The position numbers and the translations under genes were made by a program. Positions 7,269 to 13,964 of a DNA stretch of 20,035 nt are shown one piece after another. The first letter of the stretch is position 1. Each line of letters opens with the position of its first letter. Source of the DNA: a virus; the IMG/VR virus record IMGVR_UViG_3300004457_000284, positions 1 to 20,035 of that record, one strand, 5' to 3'. The notes beneath the pieces were generated by a model. It made no database searches. It was not told the DNA's origin and saw only the letters and a program-made list of their open reading frames with translations.

Positions 7269-8155
7269 CGGAGTTGACAGACGCACACTTTGAATTACAC
7301 AGTGCGAATAAAGCTAGAAGACACCAAGCAAAAAAGAATGGACATACAATACACAGTTTCCTAGATGACAAGCAAACAACTATGTTAGTTGATGCTGACT
7401 TACTAGCCTACAAGATTACTTCTAAATTAGAAGAACCTATTGACTGGGGAAATGACCAATGGACATTACACTGTGACTTTGGGGTAGCTAAACAATTATA
7501 TGCACAAGCCTTAGAGTATTACATGAACCTTACAAATTCTAATTCATATATAAATGTATGGAGTGATAGTATTAATTTTAGAAAACTAATAGATAGTGAT
7601 TATAAATCTAATAGAAAGAAAATTAGAAAACCTGTTTGTTATAAAGCATTAAGAGAATGGGTTATTAAAACTTATAGAAGTGAAGTTTATAAAAACCTAG
7701 AAGCTGATGACACAATAGGAATATTAGCTACAGGTGAGTATAAGAATAAATCAATAATTATATCTGGTGATAAAGATATGAGAACAATACCTGCGTTTCA
7801 CTGTTCTATGATTGATAATCAAATTGAAAAAATTGATGAGAATTTAGCAGATTATAATTTCTGCACACAAGTTTTAACAGGTGACCAGACAGATGGTTAT
7901 AAAGGTTGTGCAGGAGTAGGTCATGTTAAAGCCAGTAGATTACTAGATAATAAGAAGACACTAGATGAAAACTGGAAAGCAGTAATAGAAGAATATCAAC
8001 GTAATAAATATACAGTTGATGATGCTTACCACCAAAGCAGATTAGCAAGAATACTAAGACATGGTGAATACAATTTAAAAACAAATAAACCAACATTATG
8101 GAGTTACGAATATGCTAAGTACAGAAATACTGGACAAAGTAAAAAAGCTAGTTAG
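7265..8155 (+). CDS. gp6: 5'-3' exonuclease (T7 gp6-like, FEN family)
   Basis: This enzyme removes RNA primers and degrades host DNA into nucleotides. It is 296 aa, about the T7 size (300 aa). The FEN-family metal-binding acids are visible: D43/D45 (LVDADLLAYK), the EADD cluster at 146-149, GDKD at 168-171 and GDQTDGY at 206-212. A helix-three-turn-helix follows (GCAGVGHVKASRLL). The segment WSDSINFRKLIDSDYKSNRKK parallels the T7 TDSVNWRK and YKANRKA blocks. The C-terminal ARILRHGEYN parallels the T7 ARILRFNEYN. There is a strong AAAGGAG eight bases before ATG, one of the best ribosome sites in the replication block. It overlaps the next gene by 44 bases. Confidence 0.95.
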   Translation: MTELTDAHFELHSANKARRHQAKKNGHTIHSFLDDKQTTMLVDADLLAYKITSKLEEPIDWGNDQWTLHCDFGVAKQLYAQALEYYMNLTNSNSYINVWSDSINFRKLIDSDYKSNRKKIRKPVCYKALREWVIKTYRSEVYKNLEADDTIGILATGEYKNKSIIISGDKDMRTIPAFHCSMIDNQIEKIDENLADYNFCTQVLTGDQTDGYKGCAGVGHVKASRLLDNKKTLDENWKAVIEEYQRNKYTVDDAYHQSRLARILRHGEYNLKTNKPTLWSYEYAKYRNTGQSKKAS

Positions 8156-8450
8156 TTCAGATAGAGCAAAACAGAATGGAGACATAGTAGAAAACCATGA
8201 GAATATCGGAAGATTATGGAGTGGCTATCTACAAAACAAAACTAAGTTAAATATAAATATATTGCCTGAAGATGTGGCAAATCTAATGGTCTTATTGAAG
8301 ATAGCTAGAAGTCAAGGTGGTGCTTTTAACCTTGATGATTTTGTTGATATGACTGGGTATTCTGCAATCGCAGGGCAAATTACTAGCAAAAGACATGAAC
8401 TAGGTGACACTTTAGGAGTATCTAATGATAAAAAAGCCAATAATAAGTAA
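8112..8450 (+). CDS. Phage protein with DUF6378-like domain
   Basis: The 112-residue product resembles the small helical phage family known as DUF6378. It carries DR at 17-18, ENHENIGRLWSGYL at 27-40, LPEDVANLMVLLKIAR at 51-66 and DDFVDMTGYSAIAGQ at 75-89. The spacing of acidic residues on successive helices recalls MazG-like nucleotide hydrolases, but that comparison is my inference and no activity is established here. The start lies inside the exonuclease gene, with GGAG about nine bases upstream, and the end overlaps the following 56-codon gene. In context it closes the DNA-metabolism block just before the virion genes, so a role in nucleotide pool control or host takeover is possible. Confidence 0.78.
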   Translation: MLSTEILDKVKKLVSSDRAKQNGDIVENHENIGRLWSGYLQNKTKLNINILPEDVANLMVLLKIARSQGGAFNLDDFVDMTGYSAIAGQITSKRHELGDTLGVSNDKKANNK

Positions 8451-8595
8451 AGAAGTCATTGAATACTTAGACGAATTATTCCCTGATAAATGTCCAAACA
8501 TTGAAGATAATGAGAAACAAGTTTGGTTTAAGTCAGGTCAAAGAAGTGTCGTCAATCATTTAATCAAAGAAAAACAAGTTCAAGAGGAGAGTTAA
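8425..8595 (+). CDS. Small hypothetical protein, 56 aa
   Basis: This is a short gene with good signals. AGGAG at 8414-8418 lies six bases before the ATG, and the frame runs 56 codons to TAA three bases before the next gene. The product begins MIKKPIISKEVIEYLDELFP and continues with a Cys-Pro, a charged linker, VWFKSGQRSVVNHLIKEK and an acidic end. The pattern of a helix ending in LFPD followed by a GQRSVVNHL helix looks like a small helical protein found in marine podophages near the portal gene, but I cannot confirm the family. It overlaps the DUF6378-like gene by 26 bases and supplies the GAGGAG ribosome site of the following gene within its last codons. Confidence 0.78.
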   Translation: MIKKPIISKEVIEYLDELFPDKCPNIEDNEKQVWFKSGQRSVVNHLIKEKQVQEES

Positions 8596-8598
8596 TTT

Positions 8599-8826
8599 AT
8601 GTGTATGCCTAAAGCACCTAGTCCACCACCTGCTCCTGTGGTCTTACCACCTGCTACACCTTCAGTGTCTAATGCTACTACAAAGCAAAAAGCACCTACA
8701 GAAGCAAGTACAGATGCGTCAAGAGATACTACAGTAGCATCAAACTACAGCAGAAAAAGAGTTGGTAGAGGTTCATTAAGAATACCTTTATCTGGTGGTA
8801 GTGGTCTAAATTTCCCTACTAGTTAA
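8599..8826 (+). CDS. Small virion protein, probable T7 gp7.3 counterpart
   Basis: The 75-residue product starts MCMPKAP and has a Pro/Ala-rich stretch (residues 4-25), a Thr/Ala/Lys linker and a basic, Gly-rich end, RKRVGRGSLRIPLSGGSGLN. That C-terminal block parallels the end of T7 gp7.3 (KKSLSVARSSGGGINI), a small virion and tail protein encoded just before the portal. Gene position is the same here. By analogy it would be assembled into the tail or ejected with the DNA. The match rests on a short motif and order, so the assignment is moderate. GAGGAG at 8584-8589 supports the start. The stop overlaps the portal ATG by one base. Confidence 0.72.
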   Translation: MCMPKAPSPPPAPVVLPPATPSVSNATTKQKAPTEASTDASRDTTVASNYSRKRVGRGSLRIPLSGGSGLNFPTS

Positions 8827-10439
8827 TGGAGAGATACTCACTAAGCGAAAACACTAACAACTATAAAGAAAATTCAGTTGAAGGTCAGTACCAAAAGCTA
8901 GAGATAGAAAGAGAAACATATTTAGAAAGAGCAAGAGAAAGTGCAGAACTAACTATTCCTCATTTATACCCACCAAAAGGTAACAATGCTAACACAGAAT
9001 ATTCTACACCATACCAATCGGTAGGTGCTAGAGGTGTTATGAACTTAGCATCAAAACTAATGTTAGCTTTATTCCCACCACAAGCACCATTCTTTAGAAT
9101 TGATGTAGATGAATTAGTCTACAAATCTATTGAAGGTGACCCACAACAAAAGAAAATTATAGAACAAGGATTAGCCAAAATTGAGAAATCAGTTATGGAT
9201 AATATTGAAGTACAGAACGATAGAGTTGCTGTATATGAAGCACTTAAACATTTAATTGTAGGTGGTAACTGCTTATTACATTTAACTGATACAGGATTAA
9301 GAACTTATAGATTAGAAAACTATGTAGTTAAAAGAGACCCACAAGGTCATGTATTAAAAATTATTGTTAAAGAAGGTGTAGTGCCTGACACTTTACCCCC
9401 TAAAATTGCTAAAGCATTAGGTAAAGAACAAGACACACAACAAGATAAAACTTTAGATTTATATACGTGTGTAAGAAAAGAAGGTAAAAAATATATTGTC
9501 CATCAAGAAGTTAAAGGACATGTTCTTTATGAAAAAACTTACAACGCAGATAATTTACCATTTATTGCATTAAGATTTAATCGTATTGACGGAATGAATT
9601 ATGGAAGGGGTCATATTGAAAATATAATCGGTGACCTTCGTAGCTTGGAAGGATTAACAAAAGCAATTCTAGAAGGTTCTTCAGCTTCAGCTAAAATGTT
9701 ATTTATGGTTGCTCCTAATGGAACAACTAGAGCATCTTCTATTGCTAAAGCACCTAATGGTGCAATCATTGAAGGTTCAGCAACAGATGTTTCTGTATTA
9801 CAAGCTAATAAATTTGCAGACTTTAGAGTAGCAATGGAAACAATGCAAAGAGTTGAGCAAAGACTTAATTTTGCATTTCTTTTAAATGCTTCAGTCCAAA
9901 GACAAGCAGAAAGAGTTACTGCTACAGAAGTACAGTTAATTGCAAATGAACTTCAAGAAGCATTAGGTGGAGTTTATGGAATATTAACAACAGAATTTCA
10001 GCTACCTTATATTAATACAAAGTTAGCAATGTTAAGACAAAAAGGATTACTACCTGACCTACCAAAAGACATAGTTAAAGTTAAAATTATTGTTGGTATG
10101 GAAGCATTAGGTAGACAATCAGATAGATTGAAATTACTTCAGTTTATCTCAGATTTAGCAAATACACTTGGTGCAGAAGTTCTTGCTAAATATATTAATC
10201 TTGATGACGCAATCAAAAAGTTTGCAATAGCAAATCAGATTGACACATCAGGTTTAATTAAATCAAGTGAACAACTACAACAAGACGAGCAACAAGCACA
10301 ACAACAACAGATGGCACAGCAGATGCAGAATACTGCAACTGACCCTAGAGTAGCAATAGAGATGGGAAAACAATTCGCTAACTCTGGTGGCACTGCAAAT
10401 GTTGAAGGTGATGACCTTGTCCTTAACCAAACGGAGTAA
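8826..10439 (+). CDS. gp8: Portal (head-tail connector) protein
   Basis: This protein forms the dodecameric ring at the capsid vertex, through which DNA is packaged and ejected. Its 537 residues match the T7 gp8 length (536). Diagnostic blocks include YQSVGARGVMNLASKLMLALFPPQ near residue 63, ALKHLIVGGNCLL, YGRGHIENIIGDLRSLEGL, and FAFLLNASVQRQAERVTATE, followed by ELQEALGGVYGILTTEFQLP. Each has a close T7 counterpart. The C-terminal tail is Gln-rich (residues about 480-510), as in T7, giving a CAA/CAG-rich tract around 10274-10327. There is no obvious ribosome site: the ATG overlaps the preceding stop, so translation is probably coupled. Confidence 0.97.
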   Translation: MERYSLSENTNNYKENSVEGQYQKLEIERETYLERARESAELTIPHLYPPKGNNANTEYSTPYQSVGARGVMNLASKLMLALFPPQAPFFRIDVDELVYKSIEGDPQQKKIIEQGLAKIEKSVMDNIEVQNDRVAVYEALKHLIVGGNCLLHLTDTGLRTYRLENYVVKRDPQGHVLKIIVKEGVVPDTLPPKIAKALGKEQDTQQDKTLDLYTCVRKEGKKYIVHQEVKGHVLYEKTYNADNLPFIALRFNRIDGMNYGRGHIENIIGDLRSLEGLTKAILEGSSASAKMLFMVAPNGTTRASSIAKAPNGAIIEGSATDVSVLQANKFADFRVAMETMQRVEQRLNFAFLLNASVQRQAERVTATEVQLIANELQEALGGVYGILTTEFQLPYINTKLAMLRQKGLLPDLPKDIVKVKIIVGMEALGRQSDRLKLLQFISDLANTLGAEVLAKYINLDDAIKKFAIANQIDTSGLIKSSEQLQQDEQQAQQQQMAQQMQNTATDPRVAIEMGKQFANSGGTANVEGDDLVLNQTE

Positions 10440-10442
10440 TAC

Positions 10443-11279
10443 ATGTCAACAGAAAAAGTAGAAATAAATTCTGCTGTAGCAGAGAAAACAACAGAACAAC
10501 AAGTTCAAGATTTAAAAGAACAAGGTATTGATATTAATACTTTAGAAAGTGAAGATGGTTCAAGAGTAATTGCTAGTGAGCCTGATACACAAACACAAAA
10601 TACTGAAAACCAAAGACCAGAATGGTTACCAGAAAAATTTAAAAATGCTGAAGAATTATCTAAAGCATATTCTGAATTAGAAAAGCAATTCTCTGGTAAA
10701 AAAGCAGAGCCAGTAAAAAAAGATGATGATGATTTAACTATTCCAAAAGATGAGGACAAAACATTTGAAAACGAAACATCACCACAACTAAATTCTTTAG
10801 ATAAATATTCAGAAGAATATGCAGAGAATGGTGAGTTAGGCGAAGCTAGTTATGGAGAGTTAGCTAAACAAGGTCTATCAAAAGAACTTGTTGATGGCTA
10901 TATTGCAGGACAAAAAGCCATAGCTGATACACAAACTGCTGAAATACATTCAGTTGTTGGTGGTAAGCCAGAGTATGATGAACTTATTACATGGGCAGGA
11001 ACTAATCTATCTGAAGCAGAACAAACTGCTTTTAATGATTTAACTGCAACTGGAACTACAGAACAAATTAAAATGGCAGTTCAAGGTCTTATGACTAAAG
11101 CAGGTGTCACAGCTACATCTCAACAGAAGTTTGTTCAAGGTGATGTTAATAATATATCTACAGAACAATTCACTTCAGTATCACAAGTAACTGATGCAAT
11201 GAATGACCCTAGATATGACAAAGACCCTGTTTATAGAAAAGAAGTAGAAAGAAAACTAGGGAACAGTTCAGTGTTTTAA
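10443..11279 (+). CDS. gp9: Capsid assembly scaffolding protein
   Basis: This acidic 278-residue scaffold directs procapsid assembly and would be absent from mature virions. The N-terminal half is disordered-looking and rich in Glu, Gln, Thr and Lys. A WLPEKFKNAEELSKAYSELE segment near residues 61-80 is typical of phage scaffolds. The middle is a helical region, and the C-terminus reads NDPRYDKDPVYRKEVERKLG, closely paralleling the T7 gp9 end (SDPRYRKDPAYRKQVEQK), the part that binds capsid. It is somewhat shorter than T7 gp9 (307 aa). It starts three bases after the portal stop, and its stop overlaps the next ATG by one base. Confidence 0.94.
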   Translation: MSTEKVEINSAVAEKTTEQQVQDLKEQGIDINTLESEDGSRVIASEPDTQTQNTENQRPEWLPEKFKNAEELSKAYSELEKQFSGKKAEPVKKDDDDLTIPKDEDKTFENETSPQLNSLDKYSEEYAENGELGEASYGELAKQGLSKELVDGYIAGQKAIADTQTAEIHSVVGGKPEYDELITWAGTNLSEAEQTAFNDLTATGTTEQIKMAVQGLMTKAGVTATSQQKFVQGDVNNISTEQFTSVSQVTDAMNDPRYDKDPVYRKEVERKLGNSSVF

Positions 11280-11494
11280 TGGCGAGAGATTACAGAAAAG
11301 AATATGACAATTATCATTCTTCAGACAAACAGAAGAAGAATAGAGCAGGTAGAAATCTTGCTAGAAGAATGATGAAGAAAAGAGTTGGTATCAAAGGTAA
11401 AGACGTACACCATAAAGATGGCAACCCTAAAAATAATTCTCCAAGTAATCTAGCTATAACATCAATAAAATATAATAGGTCAAGAAATGCTTAA
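11279..11494 (+). CDS. Small HNH-motif protein
   Basis: This 71-residue basic protein has a C-terminal block GKDVHHKDGNPKNNSPSNLAI at residues 40-60. H44 and H45, D47, N49, N53 and N57 fit the HNH/ββα-metal fold. The N-terminal half is a Lys/Arg-rich helix (residues 17-36). A Cys-based structural zinc site is absent. It may be a minimal HNH nuclease, or a nuclease-fold protein used for DNA binding. It is not a typical homing endonuclease, because it is tiny and sits in the operon with stop/start overlaps on both sides. HNH proteins of tailed phages can assist packaging, but T7 has no counterpart at this locus. Confidence 0.72.
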   Translation: MARDYRKEYDNYHSSDKQKKNRAGRNLARRMMKKRVGIKGKDVHHKDGNPKNNSPSNLAITSIKYNRSRNA

Positions 11495-11852
11495 TTTTAT
11501 ATTACCTATTTTAAAAAATCCATTAACAAGAATGATTGGACAGAAAGTTATTGGTGGTATTCAACATAAAATAGAAAAAGACAAAATCATAAAAGCTAAA
11601 GAGATTGAAGCTATTAAAATTGTAAACGTAGAACAGGTTAAAGCTAGTACAACCTCATGGAAAGACGAATATTTAGTTGTGATATTTGGATTAGTTTTCG
11701 TTGCAAATTTCGTACCTTATTTACAAGACTATATGGAAAGAGGTTGGTCTATTCTAAATCAAGCAGACCCACTTTTCTGGTACGCAATGTTAGCATTAAT
11801 ATCAGGAAGTTTTGGAATGAATTTAACGAACAAACTAAAAGGAAAAAAATAA
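11487..11852 (+). CDS. Probable holin, similar to the 3TM GTA-type holin family
   Basis: The 121-residue product has a charged N-terminal helix that may lie on the membrane (residues 1-50), then SWKDEYLVVIFGLVFVANFV with a membrane segment at about 62-79. A second segment at about 96-114 reads PLFWYAMLALISGSFGM, and the tail is very basic (TNKLKGKK). The SW-K/R-DE motif before the first segment, plus WY...L..I.G.FG in the last, is the pattern of the phage and gene-transfer-agent holin family with up to three membrane spans. It would permeabilise the inner membrane so that the amidase reaches its substrate. It overlaps the HNH gene by eight bases. Holin is an inference from motif and topology. 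Confidence 0.72.
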   Translation: MLNFILPILKNPLTRMIGQKVIGGIQHKIEKDKIIKAKEIEAIKIVNVEQVKASTTSWKDEYLVVIFGLVFVANFVPYLQDYMERGWSILNQADPLFWYAMLALISGSFGMNLTNKLKGKK

Positions 11853-11977
11853 TGTCATTAGTAGCAAATATTCAGAGAAGACGTAAATTAGGTATATCTA
11901 GAAGTAAGAAAAAATCTACTATATCTCCTAAATCTTATAAAGCCATGAAGAACAAGTGGAAAAAGAAAAGTGGCTAA
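11852..11977 (+). CDS. Very basic 41-residue protein
   Basis: The ATG overlaps the TAA of the holin gene by one base. The product begins MSLVANIQRRRKLGISRSKK and continues with Lys/Ser-rich sequence (STISPKSYKAMKNKW) and a KKK end. Lys and Arg make up well over a third of the residues, and no acidic residue is present. A longer frame extends upstream to 11657, but that part is the shadow of the holin gene. Such composition suits nucleic-acid or membrane-phosphate binding. I do not recognise a named family. The compact, non-repetitive sequence and exact stop/start overlap argue that it is real. The ribosome site may be AAAGGAAAAAA, ending just before the junction. Confidence 0.65.
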   Translation: MSLVANIQRRRKLGISRSKKKSTISPKSYKAMKNKWKKKSG

Positions 11978-12101
11978 GACAAAGTTCAATAAAGAAGCAG
12001 TCTTACATGAAACACGTTCAAGATTTAAAAAGACAAGCATAGGTAAAAAAGCAAATCTATCTATGATGAATAAAAGTAAAAGAAGACACCATAAGAAATA
12101 A
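11970..12101 (+). CDS. Very basic 43-residue protein, GTG start
   Basis: This frame begins at a GTG inside the end of the preceding small gene (8-base overlap) and ends at the TAA that immediately precedes the capsid-leader hairpin. The product begins AKTKFNKEAVLHETRSRFKK after the initiator, then TSIGKKANLSMMNKSKRRHHKK. It is highly basic, with a moderately charged N-terminal part and a His/Arg/Lys end. AAAAAGAAAA is the only upstream purine run, so initiation probably relies on coupling. The IHETRSRFKKTSIG-like stretch reads as a conserved motif rather than random sequence, but I cannot name a family. It and its neighbour form a pair of tiny basic genes directly before capsid. Confidence 0.58.
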   Translation: MAKTKFNKEAVLHETRSRFKKTSIGKKANLSMMNKSKRRHHKK

Positions 12102-12126
12102 TCACCATCTCTTGTAAGAGAGGTGA
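12102..12126 (+). terminator. Hairpin between the small basic genes and capsid
   Basis: TCACC plus TCTCT (with one bulged A at 12107) pairs with AGAGA plus GGTGA around a TGTA loop, giving ten base pairs. It starts right after the stop codon of the 43-residue gene and is followed by CTTATTAAAATT, without a clean T run. It could be a weak terminator, or a processing and stability element at the 5' side of the capsid message. Confidence 0.5.
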
Positions 12127-12232
12127 CTTATTAAAATTCAGATGATTGCCTGATACGTCAGATAACTCTCTAAATTGAAAAGTAGATAAGGTTTAAACTA
12201 AACCAACAACAATAAAAAAGGAGACATATATT
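12127..12232 (+). promoter_or_regulatory. Capsid leader region
   Basis: No gene is visible here. The stretch holds a small CTGA-TACG-TCAG stem (12150-12161), a GGTTTA/TAAACC stem (12190-12204) and a strong AAGGAG at 12218-12223, nine bases before the capsid ATG. A phage promoter is expected here because T7 places phi10 before capsid. TGATACGTC at 12151-12159 resembles the first nine bases of the T7 promoter (TAATACGAC), but the downstream half does not match. I therefore do not call a promoter position. Confidence 0.4.
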
Positions 12233-13183
12233 ATGTCAAACGCAACACCATCAAGACTGGGTCTGGTTAATGCAACTGGAACTGGTTTTAATGACCTTTT
12301 CTTAAAGTTATATTCTGGTGAAGTTCTTTCTAGCTTTCAAAGAGAAAATTTGATGCTAGGAATGACTAACGTAAGAACTATAACTAACGGAAAGTCAAGT
12401 TCGTTCCCTGTAACTGGAACTACTGTAAGTGGATATCACTCAGTAGGTGCAGAAATTACTGGAGACGCAATCAAACACAACGAGAAAATCATCAATGTTG
12501 ATGATATGCTATTAGCATCTTCTTTCGTTGCAGAATTAGATGAACTAAAAAATCATTACGATATACGTTCTATCTATGCAAGAGAAATGGGACAGGCACT
12601 TGCTAAAACAGTAGACCAAAATCTACTTCAATTAGCAGTTCTAGGTTCACAAGCATCAGCTACTATAACAGGTGGCAATGGTGGTACTGAACTTACTGAC
12701 GCAGATGCTAACACTAACTCAACATCTTTAATCGCTTCTATCTTTGAAGGTATTCAAAAGCTAGACGAAAAAGATGTACCAAACACTGACAGAGTTTGTG
12801 TTGTTTCACCTGATATTTATTATCAGTTAGCAAACAATGATAAACTTTTAAACAGAGACTTTTCTTCACTAAATGGTGATTTTGGAAAAGGAACTGTTGT
12901 TTCTGTAGGTGGAGTACCAGTAATTAAGTCAAACACTTGTGTGACTGCATTTGCTGATAACTCATCTGCTGTAGCAGGTGCGAACAATACTTACAACGTA
13001 GATGCAAGTAATCACGTTGCTGTATTATTCCACAAGTCAGCTATTGGAACAGTTAAGTTAAAAGACTTAGTAGTTGAAACTACTTATGACCCTAGAAGAA
13101 TTGGTTCACTGATTACTTCAAGAATGGCGATTGGCTCGGGCATTTTAAGACCTGAAGCATGTGTTTCAATTAAAACATCTTAA
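12233..13183 (+). CDS. gp10: Major capsid protein
   Basis: This HK97-fold protein builds the icosahedral head. The 316-residue length compares with 345 for T7 gp10A. Matching blocks are FLKLYSGEVLSSFQRENLM, RTITNGKSSSFPVTGTT, NVDDMLLASSFVAELDELKNHYDIRS, DRVCVVSPDIYYQLAN, HKSAIGTVKLKDLVVET and the C-terminal MAIGSGILRPEACV; T7 has MGHGGLRPEAAG there. The gene has the best leader of the window, with AAGGAG nine bases before ATG, and it is flanked by hairpins on both sides, consistent with very high expression. I see no slippery heptamer near the end that would give a T7-like longer minor form. Confidence 0.97.
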   Translation: MSNATPSRLGLVNATGTGFNDLFLKLYSGEVLSSFQRENLMLGMTNVRTITNGKSSSFPVTGTTVSGYHSVGAEITGDAIKHNEKIINVDDMLLASSFVAELDELKNHYDIRSIYAREMGQALAKTVDQNLLQLAVLGSQASATITGGNGGTELTDADANTNSTSLIASIFEGIQKLDEKDVPNTDRVCVVSPDIYYQLANNDKLLNRDFSSLNGDFGKGTVVSVGGVPVIKSNTCVTAFADNSSAVAGANNTYNVDASNHVAVLFHKSAIGTVKLKDLVVETTYDPRRIGSLITSRMAIGSGILRPEACVSIKTS

Positions 13184-13200
13184 TACTTAGTTATTAAGTA
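13184..13200 (+). repeat. AT-rich hairpin directly after capsid
   Basis: TACTTA pairs with TAAGTA around a five-base GTTAT loop, starting at the base after the capsid stop codon. It is weak on its own, but it is the first of three hairpins in this gap and may protect the 3' end of the capsid message. Confidence 0.45.
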
Positions 13201-13205
13201 CAGTG

Positions 13206-13227
13206 AGGGGTCGGGAGACTGACCCCT
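13206..13227 (+). terminator. Strong GNRA-loop hairpin after capsid (late terminator, first)
   Basis: AGGGGTCGG pairs with CTGACCCCT over nine base pairs (one G-T), with a GAGA tetraloop. It is by far the most GC-rich element of an AT-rich genome. It stands where T7 has its late terminator between capsid and tail genes. Only a short T-containing run (TTACATTT) follows, so termination is probably partial, letting the downstream tail genes be transcribed at a lower level. Confidence 0.8.
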
Positions 13228-13234
13228 TACATTT

Positions 13235-13267
13235 GGGGTAAGAGATTAACACAGACAATCTTACCCC
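13235..13267 (+). terminator. Second hairpin after capsid (late terminator, second)
   Basis: GGGGTAAGA pairs perfectly with TCTTACCCC over nine bases, with a 15-base loop, beginning eight bases after the first strong hairpin. TTCATTATT follows. The pair looks like a tandem attenuator that sets the ratio of capsid to tail transcripts. The GGGGTNAG-type loop could also hold a regulatory site, but nothing shows that directly. Confidence 0.7.
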
Positions 13268-13277
13268 TTCATTATTC

Positions 13278-13284
13278 AAAGGAG
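13278..13284 (+). promoter_or_regulatory. Strong ribosome binding site of the 24-codon micro-ORF
   Basis: AAAGGAG lies six bases before an ATG at 13291. This is near the ideal Shine-Dalgarno sequence and spacing, and comparable to the sites of the capsid and exonuclease genes. The following tail gene has no such site of its own, so ribosomes for it may enter here. Confidence 0.75.
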
Positions 13285-13290
13285 AAAATT

Positions 13291-13365
13291 ATGTGTTGGT
13301 ATTGCCAATTAAAGAAATTCATAAAAAGAAAATTCAATAAATTTATAGACAGTTTATTTATTTAA
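13291..13365 (+). CDS. 24-residue micro-ORF between late terminators and tail genes
   Basis: The frame encodes MCWYCQLKKFIKRKFNKFID and then SLFI. It starts with two cysteines spaced C-x2-C in an aromatic context, followed by a basic amphipathic stretch and a hydrophobic end. The start has a near-ideal ribosome site and the stop lies two bases before the ATG of the tail tubular A gene. It could be a translated leader that couples ribosomes into the tail gene, a small functional peptide, or both. Two other genes here (8599 and 16767) also begin with Met-Cys. No family is recognised. Confidence 0.6.
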   Translation: MCWYCQLKKFIKRKFNKFIDSLFI

Positions 13366-13367
13366 AA

Positions 13368-13964
13368 ATGACTATTCAAACAAGAACTACAGAATTAGAA
13401 GCAGTAAATACAATACTCTCTACAATAGGTGAAGCACCATTATCAACTTTAACTGGTAGCTTACCTGTAGATGGAACAATGGCTAAATCTGTATTAAACG
13501 AAATTAATAGAGAAGTTCAAAGTATGGGGTGGCATTTTAATACACACCCTAAAGTAACATTAAGTAGAGATAGTGGAAATAACACTATACCTCTAGCAAC
13601 AAATGTATTGAGAGTAGAATTAGACCCTTATCTACATTCTAAAACTGATTTTGATATTGTTCAAAGAAATAATGTTTTATTTAATTTAGTTACAAATTCT
13701 TCAGTTTTCACAAAAGATTTAGAAAATATGAAAGTAGTTTATCTACTAGATTTTTCTGATGTACCTGAACAATGTAAAAGATATATCACTATTAGAAGTG
13801 CAAGAGTATTTCACGACAGAACTTTAGGAGCAAACACACTACATAAATTTACATTAGAAGATGAAGCAAGAGCCTTAGTTACTCTAAGACAAGCTGAAGC
13901 ATCTACAGGTGACTACAGTGTTTTTGATACACCTGAACAATTTTATACAATAGGAAGAAAATAA
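13368..13964 (+). CDS. gp11: Tail tubular protein A
   Basis: This protein forms the dodecameric adaptor ring linking the portal to the tail nozzle. Its 198 residues match T7 gp11 (196). The N-terminal block TELEAVNTILSTIGEAPLSTL is the hallmark of the family, followed by NEINREVQSMGWHFNT and a C-terminal YITIRSARVFHDRTLG region. The start follows the micro-ORF stop after two bases and has no purine-rich site of its own, so coupling is likely. The downstream nozzle gene begins immediately after its stop, supporting a co-translated tail pair. Confidence 0.95.
   Translation: MTIQTRTTELEAVNTILSTIGEAPLSTLTGSLPVDGTMAKSVLNEINREVQSMGWHFNTHPKVTLSRDSGNNTIPLATNVLRVELDPYLHSKTDFDIVQRNNVLFNLVTNSSVFTKDLENMKVVYLLDFSDVPEQCKRYITIRSARVFHDRTLGANTLHKFTLEDEARALVTLRQAEASTGDYSVFDTPEQFYTIGRK

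Noticed and set aside
10235-10444. Cys-rich minus-strand frame at the end of the portal gene
   Set aside because: The Cys run is simply the reverse complement of the CAA/CAG Gln tract.
10505-10759. 84-codon minus-strand frame within the scaffold gene
   Set aside because: It is antisense to an acidic low-complexity region and has no start signal.
11657-11851. Upstream extension of the 41-residue basic gene
   Set aside because: This part is the shifted frame of the holin gene. The ATG at 11852, overlapping the holin stop, is the plausible start.
13150-13200. T7-like frameshift producing a longer minor capsid protein
   Set aside because: There is no X-XXY-YYZ heptamer in the correct frame, and the shifted frame stops within a few codons.
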